A stretch of 64,000 nucleotides of DNA from a virus, in IMG/VR virus record IMGVR_UViG_3300025096_000001, positions 126,001 to 190,000 of that record; one strand, written 5' to 3'. This document shows, one piece after another, positions 39,386 to 49,867 of this stretch (position 1 is the stretch's first letter; each line of letters opens with the position of its first letter). The notes below the pieces were generated by a model. That model was not told the DNA's origin, made no database searches, and saw nothing but the letters and a program-made list of their open reading frames with translations. The position numbers and the translations under genes were made by a program.

Positions 39386-42300
39386 TTATAACGCTGGGTC
39401 GGCGATGTCGGAATCATCTTCTGGTGGTGTTGGCAATAAACATGCGCGTGGCACCGTGCCGCCATCTCCGGTAGAACTAAGCGATAAATTATCGCCGTCG
39501 ACGCCTTCGTCCGCTTCAGAATCTATCTGGTTGACCCACTTGGTGTGCAATATTGAGTTAGCATATCCGGGGCCGAATTCATGCTCTGAGCGTACAATCA
39601 TGTAATAGCCACCTACACCCAATTTGGTCATACCAAAGTCGTCTCGGCCCAAGCCAAGAGGCATATCAGGGGCAAAGCCGCGCGGGTCGATGAATATGTA
39701 CTGGCCCGGGAACGCCTGAACATTTGAAAACATATCTACCTGGGCATCGTATATAACCCTCAACTGCTGCAGTCCGTCATAGCCGTCTTGTTCAAACCTA
39801 ACTTCCGCTAAACCTTTTGTTTGGGTTTTGGTCAATTTAATATTTTTAAGCGTGCCTCGATCTCGGCCGAGTGTATAATGAAATATACCAGCATTTTCAT
39901 CCATTGTTTTATTACCAAGCATTCTCTCGTTCGGCATGACACGCCCGACAAAATAAACTAAGTAATTATATAACTGACTCAGAGGCGCAGTGTTACGCGC
40001 AGAGCCGGGCGGCCCAGAAGTATTTAAAATCGGACGCAGACGCTCTCCGTCGTCTGGGTCATACGCGGGGAAATCTTCCATATGTGCTCTAAATGCGTAT
40101 GATTTGCCGGTCTGTTTTGCGCAAGTGCTGACGCCAGAATCAACACAAGTGCTCCCTTGCGTAGCAAGCTCATTGGCAGCATATTTCGCCCGATCCGACA
40201 AGTCGATGAGTCGGCCGGTAATTATATCATATTGTCCCGATTCGCCGGCGGCGTTGGTGCGCTCCGGACTAAAGCCAGATATAGTGGCTTGTTGTAGTCT
40301 AGCTTTTTGTTTAATATTATATCCAAAACAACTGGAATCGTTGAGAAAATCTTTAACAAGGCCATTTATTAGGTCATTCAAAAACCTTGTAAGAGGATAG
40401 AATACTTCATCTTTTTTAAACATAACGTTAGTTAGCCATTCAGCAAAGTATTTAACAGATATTGGCATGTCACCCAAGTTAACCACCACGTGAGGATTCG
40501 ATTCATCATAATTTGGATTTGTAAATTCTACCGGACCCAACAATACTCTCATTTTTTCAAAGGAGCCGGCTGCTTTCTTATAAATGGAGGCTTTAGCTTT
40601 AACATCTTCACACTGGATCGCGGGATCGCCAATGAGTTCATCTAAGGCATTATCCTCGCCTAATTCTTTTAATTCTTGTCCGATGCGCATTAATATTTTA
40701 TCAACCAGATCACTCAAATAAAAATATTCAATTGTCGTAAAGTCCGGATTATCAACAAATAAAGCTGCAGCTACTCGGTTGCGCGCTGTTGCCGGAGCGT
40801 CCGCGTCATCAATATTATCATCCGAGTAGGCGGCTCCGGCAGTAGACATAGCTTCGTTAAGCATTTCTTGTAAATTTCCATTCTGTGTAGATGTGTTAGC
40901 ACTAGGTATGATGCCGCTCATCTGGAATGGGTTGTTGTATGATGTTAATCCACCAAAAGAAAAGTTTTCTTCGAGGTCATCATAAGTGCCGAACGGACCT
41001 CGCATTAAGAAATTACTTAGTACGTCATTGGGTATGTTTATACTATAAATCAAATCGCTTGCTATCATGTCTGTAAAGAGAGCAGATAAAGACTGCTCAA
41101 TTTCTCCGTTGACCACTTCAGAGAATTCGTCCTTTACAATATCCACTTGTTCTCTATCACAGGTTCTTTGATATTCTTTTATTTTAAATTCTCTAGCTAA
41201 GCGGGCTTTAGTAATGTTGACATCCGAAAAAACATTAAATACGTTTGTATCAAAAAACTGCTCTGCATATGCAAGAAAATTTAAATTAAATGTGACTCGG
41301 CCCATCTCATCGAAATCAAAATTATGAACAGTGGGTGTTAAATTTAGTGTGACATAGGACTCCTTTAGTGCTCTAAGCACATCTGCGGAAATAGAGCCGG
41401 GTGAACCGGCTGGTACGCTTAAGCCCACAACCGCCTTTAGTCTAAAATTTAATTCAGAGTTTATCACGTTCTCAGTGAACAAATCCATCGTCGGGAAGCA
41501 ATTGGCGGCATCGGCACTGCTGGGCACGGAGGCGGGTGCTGTATTCCACGTTTTCATTGCGAGATCTAAATAACTATATTCGTCGCCGGCGTGAGATGTC
41601 CGCGTTCGATGCAGTTCTTTAAAACTATTGGCAAAGATCTTTAGATTAGCCTTGATGCTTTTTTTAACAGCGAAAGGGTTGCTTCCGTCGTAAGTGAAGT
41701 TAAAGCTTTTTAGGCCGGCGCCTACTCCCCTGTTTTTTGCATCACGAAACAAGTCCATCTCATCTTCTGAAAAATGAGACTCAAACGAGATCTCTACTTC
41801 GTGCTCGGTACCTTCATCGTCAAATATTACCTTATATAAACGAATATAAGGCTGAATATTAGACAGTTCGTGAGGCTTTGCATTCTGCAAATATTTTAAA
41901 TCGGGATTTACTGTCAGTGCGTTCATAAATGCATAGGGATTTCCATCCAGCATCAGACACGCGTTGTGCTCCGAATTTTCATTGGCGCTAATATCTGGTA
42001 CAGCCATATATGGTAATCTTTTATTGATTTTTTTATACATGTTGTTGGTGTCGTCGTCTATATCAGTATATTTTTGATCAACAAAATCTCTTTTATAGAT
42101 AGACAAGCTTTGCACAAAACTTAGTAAAAAACACTGGTGCCTGAATATATTTAATTGAGCATCGGCAATCCCAGGGTTGACTGTGGACATTGAGCCAAGC
42201 GCATTCTGAGCACTGACAGCTTCATCTTCAAGGCCGGCCCAACGGTCCAAAAAATCCTCAAACAGATTCTCATGTCGGCCGCCGAGGTCTTTGACTGCTA

Positions 42301-43744
42301 ATTTTTGTTCGCAGATGACCTTCATATATTCTCTTTGGATTTCAACAAGTTTGTTAGAAGAATCCAACAAGCGCGCGGCGAAGGTTTCGATAATCGACGC
42401 GCCGCCGTGGAGGGCATTATAATAAGCATCAGCAGCGTCTCCCGTACCAATGTACCCGCCGTTCTTCAACATATCAGCGGATTTTTTCACTCGGCGGCAA
42501 ATACTTCTTAATGACCATACCCCGTGATCAGCACCAGAGTACTCGCCGAAGCGAGTGTCATTTTCTCGAACATCGGTCCAGCCATGTCTATTGGGCTTCT
42601 CTCTGCTAATTTCTGTACTTTCTGTGTCGAATGCACCGATCTCTGGGGTACCCATCCAGCCGCCACCCGATCTTAAGACGCTTTGAATAGATCCATAGGC
42701 CGTTCCGCAGAGCGCCAATAGCGGCTCATCAGGTGCACTTGTTGGGTATATGGAGGTTTTATTGTGGTAGAATGCAGTGAACGGAGGGTTGGACCCTGTG
42801 CCGGCATTGAGTAGTGCACAGTGGGAGGCCTGGGTACCCCGGATCTGTCCAGAATCGGCGCCGCCGTGTATGCCAAGGATCCCTTGCTCGCCACCGTGGT
42901 TCAACCGAAGGATTCCTTGCATCGTGCCCCCGGGGTTGGTCATGGCGCTGGCCGCTAATTCATCGACGGCCTCTTGGGACCATGACTTGCCACCGGTGCT
43001 CTGGTTGGCCCGTCCGTCACCACTTGGGAAGGAGTCAGAAGAAAGTTGTTCACAAAGACGTTGGACCATATAGTGCATTATCGCCACCCAGTATGCCCAC
43101 AAATGTGGATAATTCGGGTCGAGGCTCGCGAGGCCGGCAGGAGTTCCTGCGCCCGGGACGGCGTTGTCGATTCTCGGTACCGCTGGGTCCAAAGCGTAGA
43201 GAGGCAGTCGGTTTTCTGGCGGATTAGTGTAATCCCGGGCGACCGGAGCAAGGCTGTATGCAAATGTGCTACGTCTTATTGCGTCATGCTCTAATAAGTT
43301 ATCAGGCGCCGGTGTTGAGGCGTTGTTGGCCATATCGTTATATAGTTGTGTTTGCATGATGGTGCCGCCAAAACGAAACCAACGGGGCCGGCCATCGATG
43401 TTACTCCACGGTGGCGGGTTACCGGAGAGCCAACTGATACCAAGGTCGGTTGGATCCTGCCAATAAGTTTTCATCGCGGATCTGTGTTCGCCGCAGTGGG
43501 AGCTGTTTTCCTCTGCCAAGGCGAGATCGTCAAGGTAGTTGTCAAAAGTAGTTTTCAGTAACTCGATGATGGTGACGAAATTGCCAGATTCACTGTAGAC
43601 TTTGCCGACTGCTTCCTGCAGGGCTTCAGAAACTACATTGCCTGCTTGGAGGATTGCTTGTCTGTCTTCTTCGTCCATTTCGGCTTGCTGCTCAGCACTT
43701 GGCCTCCAGAAGAGGAGGGCAGGTAGTAATCCCGCGGTGCCCAT
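39386..43744 (-). CDS. Very large tail/baseplate structural protein
   Basis: This 1452-aa protein has its start overlapping the stop of the LysM-like gene (TGATG). It is rich in Asn, Asp, Ala and Tyr. It has a long helical N-terminal part, several mixed domains and a C-terminal beta-rich domain (GQYIFIDPRGFAPDMPLGLG, then GGYYMIVRSEHEFGPGYANS). The final domain pattern, ending in IVR-x-x-H-x-F, resembles phage tail domains that carry late-control-type beta barrels. No lysozyme motif was recognised. Its position after tape measure and LysM/gp53-like genes argues for a baseplate wedge or hub component. Confidence 0.65.
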   Translation of the reverse strand: MGTAGLLPALLFWRPSAEQQAEMDEEDRQAILQAGNVVSEALQEAVGKVYSESGNFVTIIELLKTTFDNYLDDLALAEENSSHCGEHRSAMKTYWQDPTDLGISWLSGNPPPWSNIDGRPRWFRFGGTIMQTQLYNDMANNASTPAPDNLLEHDAIRRSTFAYSLAPVARDYTNPPENRLPLYALDPAVPRIDNAVPGAGTPAGLASLDPNYPHLWAYWVAIMHYMVQRLCEQLSSDSFPSGDGRANQSTGGKSWSQEAVDELAASAMTNPGGTMQGILRLNHGGEQGILGIHGGADSGQIRGTQASHCALLNAGTGSNPPFTAFYHNKTSIYPTSAPDEPLLALCGTAYGSIQSVLRSGGGWMGTPEIGAFDTESTEISREKPNRHGWTDVRENDTRFGEYSGADHGVWSLRSICRRVKKSADMLKNGGYIGTGDAADAYYNALHGGASIIETFAARLLDSSNKLVEIQREYMKVICEQKLAVKDLGGRHENLFEDFLDRWAGLEDEAVSAQNALGSMSTVNPGIADAQLNIFRHQCFLLSFVQSLSIYKRDFVDQKYTDIDDDTNNMYKKINKRLPYMAVPDISANENSEHNACLMLDGNPYAFMNALTVNPDLKYLQNAKPHELSNIQPYIRLYKVIFDDEGTEHEVEISFESHFSEDEMDLFRDAKNRGVGAGLKSFNFTYDGSNPFAVKKSIKANLKIFANSFKELHRTRTSHAGDEYSYLDLAMKTWNTAPASVPSSADAANCFPTMDLFTENVINSELNFRLKAVVGLSVPAGSPGSISADVLRALKESYVTLNLTPTVHNFDFDEMGRVTFNLNFLAYAEQFFDTNVFNVFSDVNITKARLAREFKIKEYQRTCDREQVDIVKDEFSEVVNGEIEQSLSALFTDMIASDLIYSINIPNDVLSNFLMRGPFGTYDDLEENFSFGGLTSYNNPFQMSGIIPSANTSTQNGNLQEMLNEAMSTAGAAYSDDNIDDADAPATARNRVAAALFVDNPDFTTIEYFYLSDLVDKILMRIGQELKELGEDNALDELIGDPAIQCEDVKAKASIYKKAAGSFEKMRVLLGPVEFTNPNYDESNPHVVVNLGDMPISVKYFAEWLTNVMFKKDEVFYPLTRFLNDLINGLVKDFLNDSSCFGYNIKQKARLQQATISGFSPERTNAAGESGQYDIITGRLIDLSDRAKYAANELATQGSTCVDSGVSTCAKQTGKSYAFRAHMEDFPAYDPDDGERLRPILNTSGPPGSARNTAPLSQLYNYLVYFVGRVMPNERMLGNKTMDENAGIFHYTLGRDRGTLKNIKLTKTQTKGLAEVRFEQDGYDGLQQLRVIYDAQVDMFSNVQAFPGQYIFIDPRGFAPDMPLGLGRDDFGMTKLGVGGYYMIVRSEHEFGPGYANSILHTKWVNQIDSEADEGVDGDNLSLSSTGDGGTVPRACLLPTPPEDDSDIADPAL

Positions 43745-44082
43745 CAGTAAGACCCCAAAGCAATTAATGCTTGTTGTAAATCTAATGGTATTTCAATTAC
43801 AGCACCATTTGGAATATCAGCCTCGGTTGGTTTACCATTCCACCAAGCAATAACCCACCAATATTCAGGATCTCCGTAATGCTGGTTTGCTAATTTATAT
43901 AGACGATCTCCGTATCCCCACACATGAGTTGTTGTTGCGGAATCGATGCGATCGATCAGATCCGGGTTATACATTACCGGTGTTGCATAATGTGTAATTG
44001 ATGTTCCTTGTCTCTTATCTCGAAGAAAGCTATAGAAATCGGTGCTATTGTGTAAAACTTTTAAATATTTATATCTCGGCAT
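43744..44082 (-). CDS. LysM-type baseplate protein (gp53-like)
   Basis: This 112-aa protein has a C-terminal LysM-like motif (HVWGYGDRLYKLANQHYGDP, then EYWWVIAWWNGKPTEADI and GAVIEIP). T4 gp53 and many phage baseplate proteins have this single LysM fold at the C-terminus, where it binds other baseplate proteins rather than peptidoglycan. It overlaps the giant downstream gene by one base. Confidence 0.75.
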   Translation of the reverse strand: MPRYKYLKVLHNSTDFYSFLRDKRQGTSITHYATPVMYNPDLIDRIDSATTTHVWGYGDRLYKLANQHYGDPEYWWVIAWWNGKPTEADIPNGAVIEIPLDLQQALIALGSY

Positions 44083-44095
44083 AATTTAACTCTCT

Positions 44096-45331
44096 TTAAT
44101 CGATCCAATCTTCGCCATACAAAGCTTCGCCGCCGGCTATTGTTCCCTGCAAATAATCGGCGCGATCCTGCCGGCGGTCTGCCCGGGCAGCGTGGCGTGC
44201 ACGAGAACGATCAGAGCGGTCGGTGTCATTGGCTTTTGCTCTAGAAGCTGCTGCGCGGGACTGGGCTGAAGCTGCGCGGCCGTCTTCGCCGGCGTCCTTT
44301 CTGGCACGTCTTTTTCCAAACATTCCTGCATATCTAGCCTCCGCCTGCATGCGCTGTTGTTCGGTTAATTCGTCTTCATCGTTCATATCGTCGATTCGTG
44401 ATTCGATTCTATCATGGAATTCTTCGTTCAGCCTTGCGACGGCGCTAAAATCCATGCTCCGATCGGCGCCAGGATTGGGGGAATCACCTACTGTACCATA
44501 TGGAAAGAGCGCGGCGGAGAAATTCTGCCCATACCCTTCTTCATCGCGAAGCCAACCTACTGGATGTTCGTGAATTGCGGCAAAACTTATATTAATGTCG
44601 ATCATTTTAGGGAGAATCTTACCATGAGCTGTTTCAAATACACCATGATCTGGATTATCCAGATTATGATTTATTGCGAGATTTTTAATAACCCCCAAAA
44701 GACCACCATGGCCCATGGTGGTCCCACCACCTGGGAGGAAGTCGGACATATTCGAAGACGCGTCTGTGCCGCGGGCAATGAAACCTGCAGCGCCGTCGGG
44801 CTGGGCACTCAGAAGATTCATTACTCTCAGCCTTACTAACGGAGAGTTGGTGAGAGTTAAAGCATCTGTGGAAAAGGAAGTATAAGCATCATAAGTGGGA
44901 TACAAAAACTGCACAAGTCGCTGAACCTTGTTAAGATTCTCGAAAGCTTCTCCAACAGTGGCGGCTGGGATATTTAAAGCTAAAGTTATGTCTCTCGTAT
45001 TTTGTTTAAACATATAGATCGGATCGGCTCGGCCATATACAGTTTCTGCTGCCCAATCACAATTGTAAGATTCGTTGTAAGCAGTGATAAAGGCTTTAAA
45101 ATTTACGTCTTCGTTGGACGGAGCGTGTTGAAAAGACACATAAAAGCCTTTGTTGGCCATAGAGTCAGAAGCATCAACATAATAGGGGCGATAACCTTGA
45201 ATTAGGTGCCCCGATCCAGACGGATTATCTACGATGGAATGGCCATCACCACCACCAGATCTGTCGTATTTTGTAACCTTGAAGAATGGTGCGGTGACGC
45301 CGTCCCTGTCCCAATCGTGTTTGTTACTCAT
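44096..45331 (-). CDS. Tail/baseplate structural protein with basic C-terminus
   Basis: This 411-aa protein has a core (VSFQHAPSNEDVNFKAFITA, ETVYGRADPIYMFKQNTRDI, TLALNIPA, EAFENLNKVQRLVQFLYP, PLVRLRVMNLL) of a kind I know from marine T4-like tail proteins. The last 110 residues are Arg/Ala/Asp rich and helical. The core resembles phage tail hub or tube-initiator beta domains in its strand pattern, but no precise homologue is named. It sits between tape measure and the LysM-like gene. Confidence 0.65.
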   Translation of the reverse strand: MSNKHDWDRDGVTAPFFKVTKYDRSGGGDGHSIVDNPSGSGHLIQGYRPYYVDASDSMANKGFYVSFQHAPSNEDVNFKAFITAYNESYNCDWAAETVYGRADPIYMFKQNTRDITLALNIPAATVGEAFENLNKVQRLVQFLYPTYDAYTSFSTDALTLTNSPLVRLRVMNLLSAQPDGAAGFIARGTDASSNMSDFLPGGGTTMGHGGLLGVIKNLAINHNLDNPDHGVFETAHGKILPKMIDINISFAAIHEHPVGWLRDEEGYGQNFSAALFPYGTVGDSPNPGADRSMDFSAVARLNEEFHDRIESRIDDMNDEDELTEQQRMQAEARYAGMFGKRRARKDAGEDGRAASAQSRAAASRAKANDTDRSDRSRARHAARADRRQDRADYLQGTIAGGEALYGEDWID

Positions 45332-45361
45332 TTTTATTATCTCCCTATATTAAGCCTAAGT

Positions 45362-48013
45362 CTAAGACCAGCCCAAAATTCCGTCGCGACGGTTCTCGTG
45401 TTGATCCTCTTCCACTACTTTAATTATCTTTCTATCCAAAACTTCACCATCTAAAGTCATCGTTACGTTAACATTTATTGGTCTCTGCGAACCTGATTTC
45501 TTTCCAGAGCCGCCGGTTTGCCCACTTCTATCGGGACGGCCGGCTAAATTATCTGCGGCCATGCTAGCTACTGCCGCGGCTTTCATGGTAGCAGTTAGAG
45601 AGATCGCTTTAGCTGTTGGAATATCGTCCATAGCTTTGGCAACTTTCTCTAGAGCGGCCGCTAGAGCAGTAACCTTTTTAACTTCAAGCTCTGCTAATGA
45701 CGATGTAAATGTGGCGATCGCCTCTAAATCTTTGGTTGATACAAACAACAGCCCCAAACCAAGGACAATCATTCCAGCGCCCATAGCTGCTAAGCCTATG
45801 CCGGCCGCGATCATGTACGGAGCGCCTAAAACAAGAGCAGCGACAAAACCAGCAAAAGCCAATACCTTCTTTATATCTATTGCTTCAAACATCACAGCGA
45901 AACCTTGAGCCATTAATCCAATTCCCAATGCGGCGATAAAGACCGCAGCCCCAATAGCAAGGAAGACTAATGCAAGTATGCCAAGGCCGGGCGATGCGGC
46001 AACCGACGCAATGCCGGCTGCAGAGATTGCCGGTGCCAAGAAATATAACCCAACGCCAACGAGCACTAATGCAGCGCCCATGCCAATCATCTGTTCATTG
46101 CTAAGGAGACTGAATGCGGCGGCCATTAATGCCATTCCTGCTGCTACGAGAAATACTGCAACACCGATCTGCATCAAAGGAACTGCTAACGCCTGAAGGC
46201 TTGCGGCCCCTGTTTCTCCAACCCTGGAAATAGCGAATATTGCTGCGGCTAATCCGAACAGGGCCAATACAACTTTAGATGGGGAAGCGATCATGAGATA
46301 GTATACAATTGCCGCAATTGCCAAAGCAAGGATTCCTAGGCCAATTGCCGCTGTTTTACTTGTCGCTGCTGAAGCAACGTTTGCTGAGACAAGACCCCAC
46401 TCGGCCGCGGTTTGGATCGTTTTTGCTAAAGCTAATCCCATAGATGCTACTTTCATTGCAGCCATGAGCGGAATAGCCACTTTGATCATCCATATGTTCT
46501 CAGACATAAAGCCTGTGATTTTCTGCATGACGTTAGCCAATGGCAAAAAGGCTTCAGCCAATTGTTGACCCATAATTGCCAATTCTTCTTGGGCGCTTTG
46601 GACTTTTTTGGCTTGTTCTTTTTCTTCGATAAGTTGTTCAGCAGTCATGCTTGCGGAACCGCCAAGAGCATCCATATCGCCAGACAACATCATCGCTAAA
46701 TCACCCACATCAGATAATCCAAGCGCTTCTGTATAAAATTGTTTCTGATAATATGACATATCATCAAACGATAAGCCAGTATTCGTGATTGCCTCTCTTA
46801 TAGATTCAAAACGGGCGGCGGGATCTGTCTCCATCATCATATCCATGGCATTAACCATGTTTCCACCAAGTGCGGCGTTTAGCTGGCCGGCCATTTCGGC
46901 GGCGCCTTCAAAAGTATCAAATCGATTTGTTATATTTAATACCTTCTGCATTTCCATGCCGGTAATCTTTGAAATTCTTGAAAGATCTTTGAAGGCTTTT
47001 ATACCTTGATCTCCAAATTTGGCTAACTCGCTGCCGGCTGCAGCAAATTCAGCCGCTAACTCTCCGGGGGCGCGCCCAAGTGCGCGGGCTGTTGCTACAA
47101 TCTCGCGTTGAGTGCCCTCTGCTTGTTCTGCAGACTGTCCAAAAAACTTAGTTGAGTTCTGCATGCCTTGAGCAAAATCTGCCTGGGCTACGCCAAGCTC
47201 ATTGAGGACTGCACTAGTTTCAGTTAGGGCGTCTCTCTGGGTTTTTGAAAGCATTGTAAAGTCTGTCATGCCGGTGATCATCGCTGACTGGGCTTCAACC
47301 GCATCTTCCATACTTACACCATATTCATTTAAAGCTGTATATTGTTCTTCAATGGATTTAGTGTATTGTTCGCCAAGTTGGAACTGGCGCTCGAAACCTT
47401 TTGTTAGTGAATCAAACTGAAGCACAGTTGATTTTATTAAACCAACAAATTTCATCAAAGGGCCGGTAGATGCTTCTCCAAGCTTTCGTACCGAGTATTG
47501 GAGTTGATCCATCTTGGAACGTTCCATGATGGCGGAAAATTCTGCGGCGCCTGCGACAAGTTTTTGTTGAAACGCATCGCCGGTACCGTCTATTATGGCC
47601 TCAACTTTTTTAGCCCCCTTCTCTTGCTCGTTGAGGGCCTCTAATAAGGCTATATTAGCTTTAAGTTGTTTTTCTTGTTCGGCGGTAATAGTTTTGCCGG
47701 CGACTGCAGCCTCTTCTAAAAGTCTAATTTCTTGCCTAAGTGCTTCTTGCTGAGCAACTTGAAGAGTCTTCCTTCTAGCAACAGTGGTGGTATAGTTTTC
47801 AGACTTATCAACCAAGTCTTGCATTGATGCAACGTACGCCTGCTGTTCAGCTAACGTCTCTGTTGTGACATTGGCAACCTGCTTTGTGAGCGCAAACTTC
47901 TTCTCTAGATATTCCAACTCTACTTGTAAGAGTTCATTATTCTGTTTTAGTTGAAGAGCTTGTTCTAAGGTTAACTTATTTAATCTCTCTTGTTGTTCTG
48001 GGGTTAGCGCCAT
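45362..48013 (-). CDS. Tail tape measure protein
   Basis: In this 883-aa protein residues 1-150 are coiled coil (QALQLKQNNELLQVELEYLE). The middle has the tape-measure pattern with VSMEDAVEAQSAMITGMTDF and FAAAGSELAKFGDQGIKAFK. Residues 500-770 are a long hydrophobic, Ala/Gly-rich series of membrane-like helices. The C-terminus is basic. It sets tail length and is ejected into the host envelope. The gene starts after GAGGTACCTCC and follows a strong terminator. Confidence 0.9.
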   Translation of the reverse strand: MALTPEQQERLNKLTLEQALQLKQNNELLQVELEYLEKKFALTKQVANVTTETLAEQQAYVASMQDLVDKSENYTTTVARRKTLQVAQQEALRQEIRLLEEAAVAGKTITAEQEKQLKANIALLEALNEQEKGAKKVEAIIDGTGDAFQQKLVAGAAEFSAIMERSKMDQLQYSVRKLGEASTGPLMKFVGLIKSTVLQFDSLTKGFERQFQLGEQYTKSIEEQYTALNEYGVSMEDAVEAQSAMITGMTDFTMLSKTQRDALTETSAVLNELGVAQADFAQGMQNSTKFFGQSAEQAEGTQREIVATARALGRAPGELAAEFAAAGSELAKFGDQGIKAFKDLSRISKITGMEMQKVLNITNRFDTFEGAAEMAGQLNAALGGNMVNAMDMMMETDPAARFESIREAITNTGLSFDDMSYYQKQFYTEALGLSDVGDLAMMLSGDMDALGGSASMTAEQLIEEKEQAKKVQSAQEELAIMGQQLAEAFLPLANVMQKITGFMSENIWMIKVAIPLMAAMKVASMGLALAKTIQTAAEWGLVSANVASAATSKTAAIGLGILALAIAAIVYYLMIASPSKVVLALFGLAAAIFAISRVGETGAASLQALAVPLMQIGVAVFLVAAGMALMAAAFSLLSNEQMIGMGAALVLVGVGLYFLAPAISAAGIASVAASPGLGILALVFLAIGAAVFIAALGIGLMAQGFAVMFEAIDIKKVLAFAGFVAALVLGAPYMIAAGIGLAAMGAGMIVLGLGLLFVSTKDLEAIATFTSSLAELEVKKVTALAAALEKVAKAMDDIPTAKAISLTATMKAAAVASMAADNLAGRPDRSGQTGGSGKKSGSQRPINVNVTMTLDGEVLDRKIIKVVEEDQHENRRDGILGWS

Positions 48014-48053
48014 TAGGAGGTACCTCGTTTATCTAAGATAATTAGTTACAAAC

Positions 48054-48079
48054 AAAAAAAGACAGGCTTTTAACCTGTC
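48054..48079 (-). terminator. Intrinsic terminator before tape measure gene
   Basis: On the minus strand GACAGG-TTAAAAG-CCTGTC is followed by seven T. It overlaps the stop of the 78-aa gene, so tape measure transcription is separated or reduced relative to the genes before it. Confidence 0.85.
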
Positions 48080-48315
48080 TATCTGCTACCGCCAAAATTG
48101 GGTGGTGGCCCTGGATTGTTGCGAGACGTCAATGTTTGGGAATTAGAGCCTCCGCCCTTAGATGCTTTATCCATAATTTCCTTTTCAGTCTCTAGTTGTT
48201 TGATTAATCTTTCTGTAAACCACTTTCGTAGGCCGATCGGCAGATTATAAGCTTCCGAAAACGACCATCCTCCAGAATATTTTAAAAAGAAAAATTGCTC
48301 ATATACATTTTGCAT
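48079..48315 (-). CDS. Small tail assembly protein
   Basis: This 78-aa protein reads FFFLKYSGGWSFSEAYNLPI, then GLRKWFTERLIKQLETEKEI. The position directly before the tape measure and the size fit a tail assembly chaperone or hub accessory. The C-terminus is Gly/Asn/Pro rich. No frameshift site was identified. It follows the gp26-like gene by 4 nt. Confidence 0.65.
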   Translation of the reverse strand: MQNVYEQFFFLKYSGGWSFSEAYNLPIGLRKWFTERLIKQLETEKEIMDKASKGGGSNSQTLTSRNNPGPPPNFGGSR

Positions 48316-48319
48316 GTAC

Positions 48320-49189
48320 TCATCGGTCAGGCCAAAAAAAGTCCGCAGTTAGCGGCACCTCCATGTCTTGTTCGTGGCCGCACTCTGTACATTCGAAGAC
48401 TTGACTCAAGTTAATGTTTGGTGTTGCTATCTTGTATACTGACCTAAGATGTCTGGCATCTGCAGTGGGCATATTATCAACAACAAAATTGATGTTCTTT
48501 TGTTCTGTGTCTCCATTCACTGCGACAACAAAATGTTTAAGTTGTCTTGTGACAGTGTTTTCATCCTTCTTTCTCTTTCGAGCATTTTCCATTTGAGTCA
48601 GAAGAGAGCGCTCGTCGCGACCATTCAACAATTTAAAAGTTACTTCAATTTTAGTTCTAGGCAACAGGGTGTTGAATGTTCCATCTCCATTTGCGGTGGC
48701 CTCGGATTCGTGCAAATCGTTACCGCTATAAACAGTAGAGTCGTTTAAATCAAAATGGTTCTCCTGTGCAGCGGAACATGTTGGACACGTTACTTTGGTT
48801 ACATAGTCTTGGCCATATCCTGACACGCGCGCGGATATCAAAATTGCATTACGATCACCAACCAGAAGTGTGCTGGGGTCAATAGCCTTGTTGACTATAA
48901 TACTCGAAATAAGCCTTTCCAGGGCTATACCCTTCTTTAAAAGTGCGCGTGAGGTAAGAAGATCTTCTTCCTTGGCTGTCATCTGTTTAACTTCAATCGT
49001 GTCTTGATTGTGTAAAGGGTGACCCTCTGAATAGAAGCGACCTTTAGATGGTAGTTCAACGAACTCAGTTGGCACAACAAAGGAAAACGAATTATCGCTC
49101 TGAGCCTGTTGTGTTAATACTTGAGGAGGGGGTCCGTTGTTCTCTGGCGCTGGCGGAGCCATTCCCGTCCTGTTTTTATTTCTAGACAA
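48320..49189 (-). CDS. gp26-like baseplate hub protein
   Basis: This 289-aa protein contains FVELPSKGRFYSEGHPL, MTAKEEDLLTSRALLKKG, LVGDRNAILISARVSGYGQD and a zinc finger formed by CPTCS and CTECG. It matches the T4 baseplate family that includes gp26 (MTAKEED and GDR-x-A-I-L motifs). The N-terminal 30 residues are Pro/Gln rich. It is expected to take part in baseplate hub assembly or to associate with the tape measure. Confidence 0.8.
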   Translation of the reverse strand: MSRNKNRTGMAPPAPENNGPPPQVLTQQAQSDNSFSFVVPTEFVELPSKGRFYSEGHPLHNQDTIEVKQMTAKEEDLLTSRALLKKGIALERLISSIIVNKAIDPSTLLVGDRNAILISARVSGYGQDYVTKVTCPTCSAAQENHFDLNDSTVYSGNDLHESEATANGDGTFNTLLPRTKIEVTFKLLNGRDERSLLTQMENARKRKKDENTVTRQLKHFVVAVNGDTEQKNINFVVDNMPTADARHLRSVYKIATPNINLSQVFECTECGHEQDMEVPLTADFFWPDR

Positions 49190-49241
49190 TATACACCTCT
49201 TTTGCTAAGTTGTCCTTATGTTAATAGTTTGTTTTAAAGTC

Positions 49242-49829
49242 TCAAACACCAAAGAATTCTTTCTTGCCGGTGCCGGATGCAGCCACTGATATACCAGCTG
49301 TCTCAACTCTCGCCCAATCATACTTAAGAGTGACTGACATCTCTGTGAGATCATCGCCACCATACTCTAGATCACCATATTTGACTTCTGTAATAAATGC
49401 GTTCCAAAGAGTCCACTTTTCAAGCTCGCCACCATTGGCATCGAGTTGGGTAATTATTACAGAACCCAAAGCAGAGGTAGCCTTAGCTTTTGACATTGTA
49501 GAAAGAGCAGTTGTATCTGCTGGGGGAGCATAACCACCCTGAACGATGATGTCCGAGAATGTAGCTGCCATATCAGGATCCACTGGGTCAACAAGGGTAA
49601 GTGATACGTCTTGCCAAGTTACGGATCCTGGGTAGTAGAACGTATGGTTAAGATACTTGTGTTCTGATGCCGCAATCTGAAACGATGGCTTGCTAACTGT
49701 TTTAGCATACCAGAGAACTGCTCCTCCGATAGCCGCAGAGACTCCTTGGAACTCTACGGTAAATCTAAATTTTCTCTTTGGATCATTAAGAGTGGGGTCT
49801 TCCCCGAAGTTTGTTGACCAGAATGGCAT
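49242..49829 (-). CDS. Tail tube protein (gp19-like)
   Basis: This 195-aa protein begins MPFWSTNFGEDPTLNDPKRK, followed by FRFTVEFQG and WYAKTVSKPSF. YYPGSVTWQDVSLTLVDPVD and the final KYDWARVETAG complete the tail tube fold common to T4 gp19 relatives. Tube subunits stack as hexamers inside the sheath. An ACTATTTA octamer lies 29 nt upstream, preceded by a hairpin after the sheath gene. Confidence 0.9.
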   Translation of the reverse strand: MPFWSTNFGEDPTLNDPKRKFRFTVEFQGVSAAIGGAVLWYAKTVSKPSFQIAASEHKYLNHTFYYPGSVTWQDVSLTLVDPVDPDMAATFSDIIVQGGYAPPADTTALSTMSKAKATSALGSVIITQLDANGGELEKWTLWNAFITEVKYGDLEYGGDDLTEMSVTLKYDWARVETAGISVAASGTGKKEFFGV

Positions 49830-49857
49830 TTTTAGTTACTCCTTGTAAATCTATATT

Positions 49858-49865
49858 TAAATAGT
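49858..49865 (-). promoter_or_regulatory. ACTATTTA octamer before tail tube gene
   Basis: The minus strand reads ACACTATTTAAATATAG, 29 nt before the tube start, directly following the hairpin at 49868-49888. Confidence 0.7.
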
Positions 49866-49867
49866 GT

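Noticed and set aside
39366-39410. TATAAT near 39382 as a promoter for the 428-aa gene
   Set aside because: The box 17 nt upstream (TTCCGA) matches only three of six -35 bases, so support is too weak to list.
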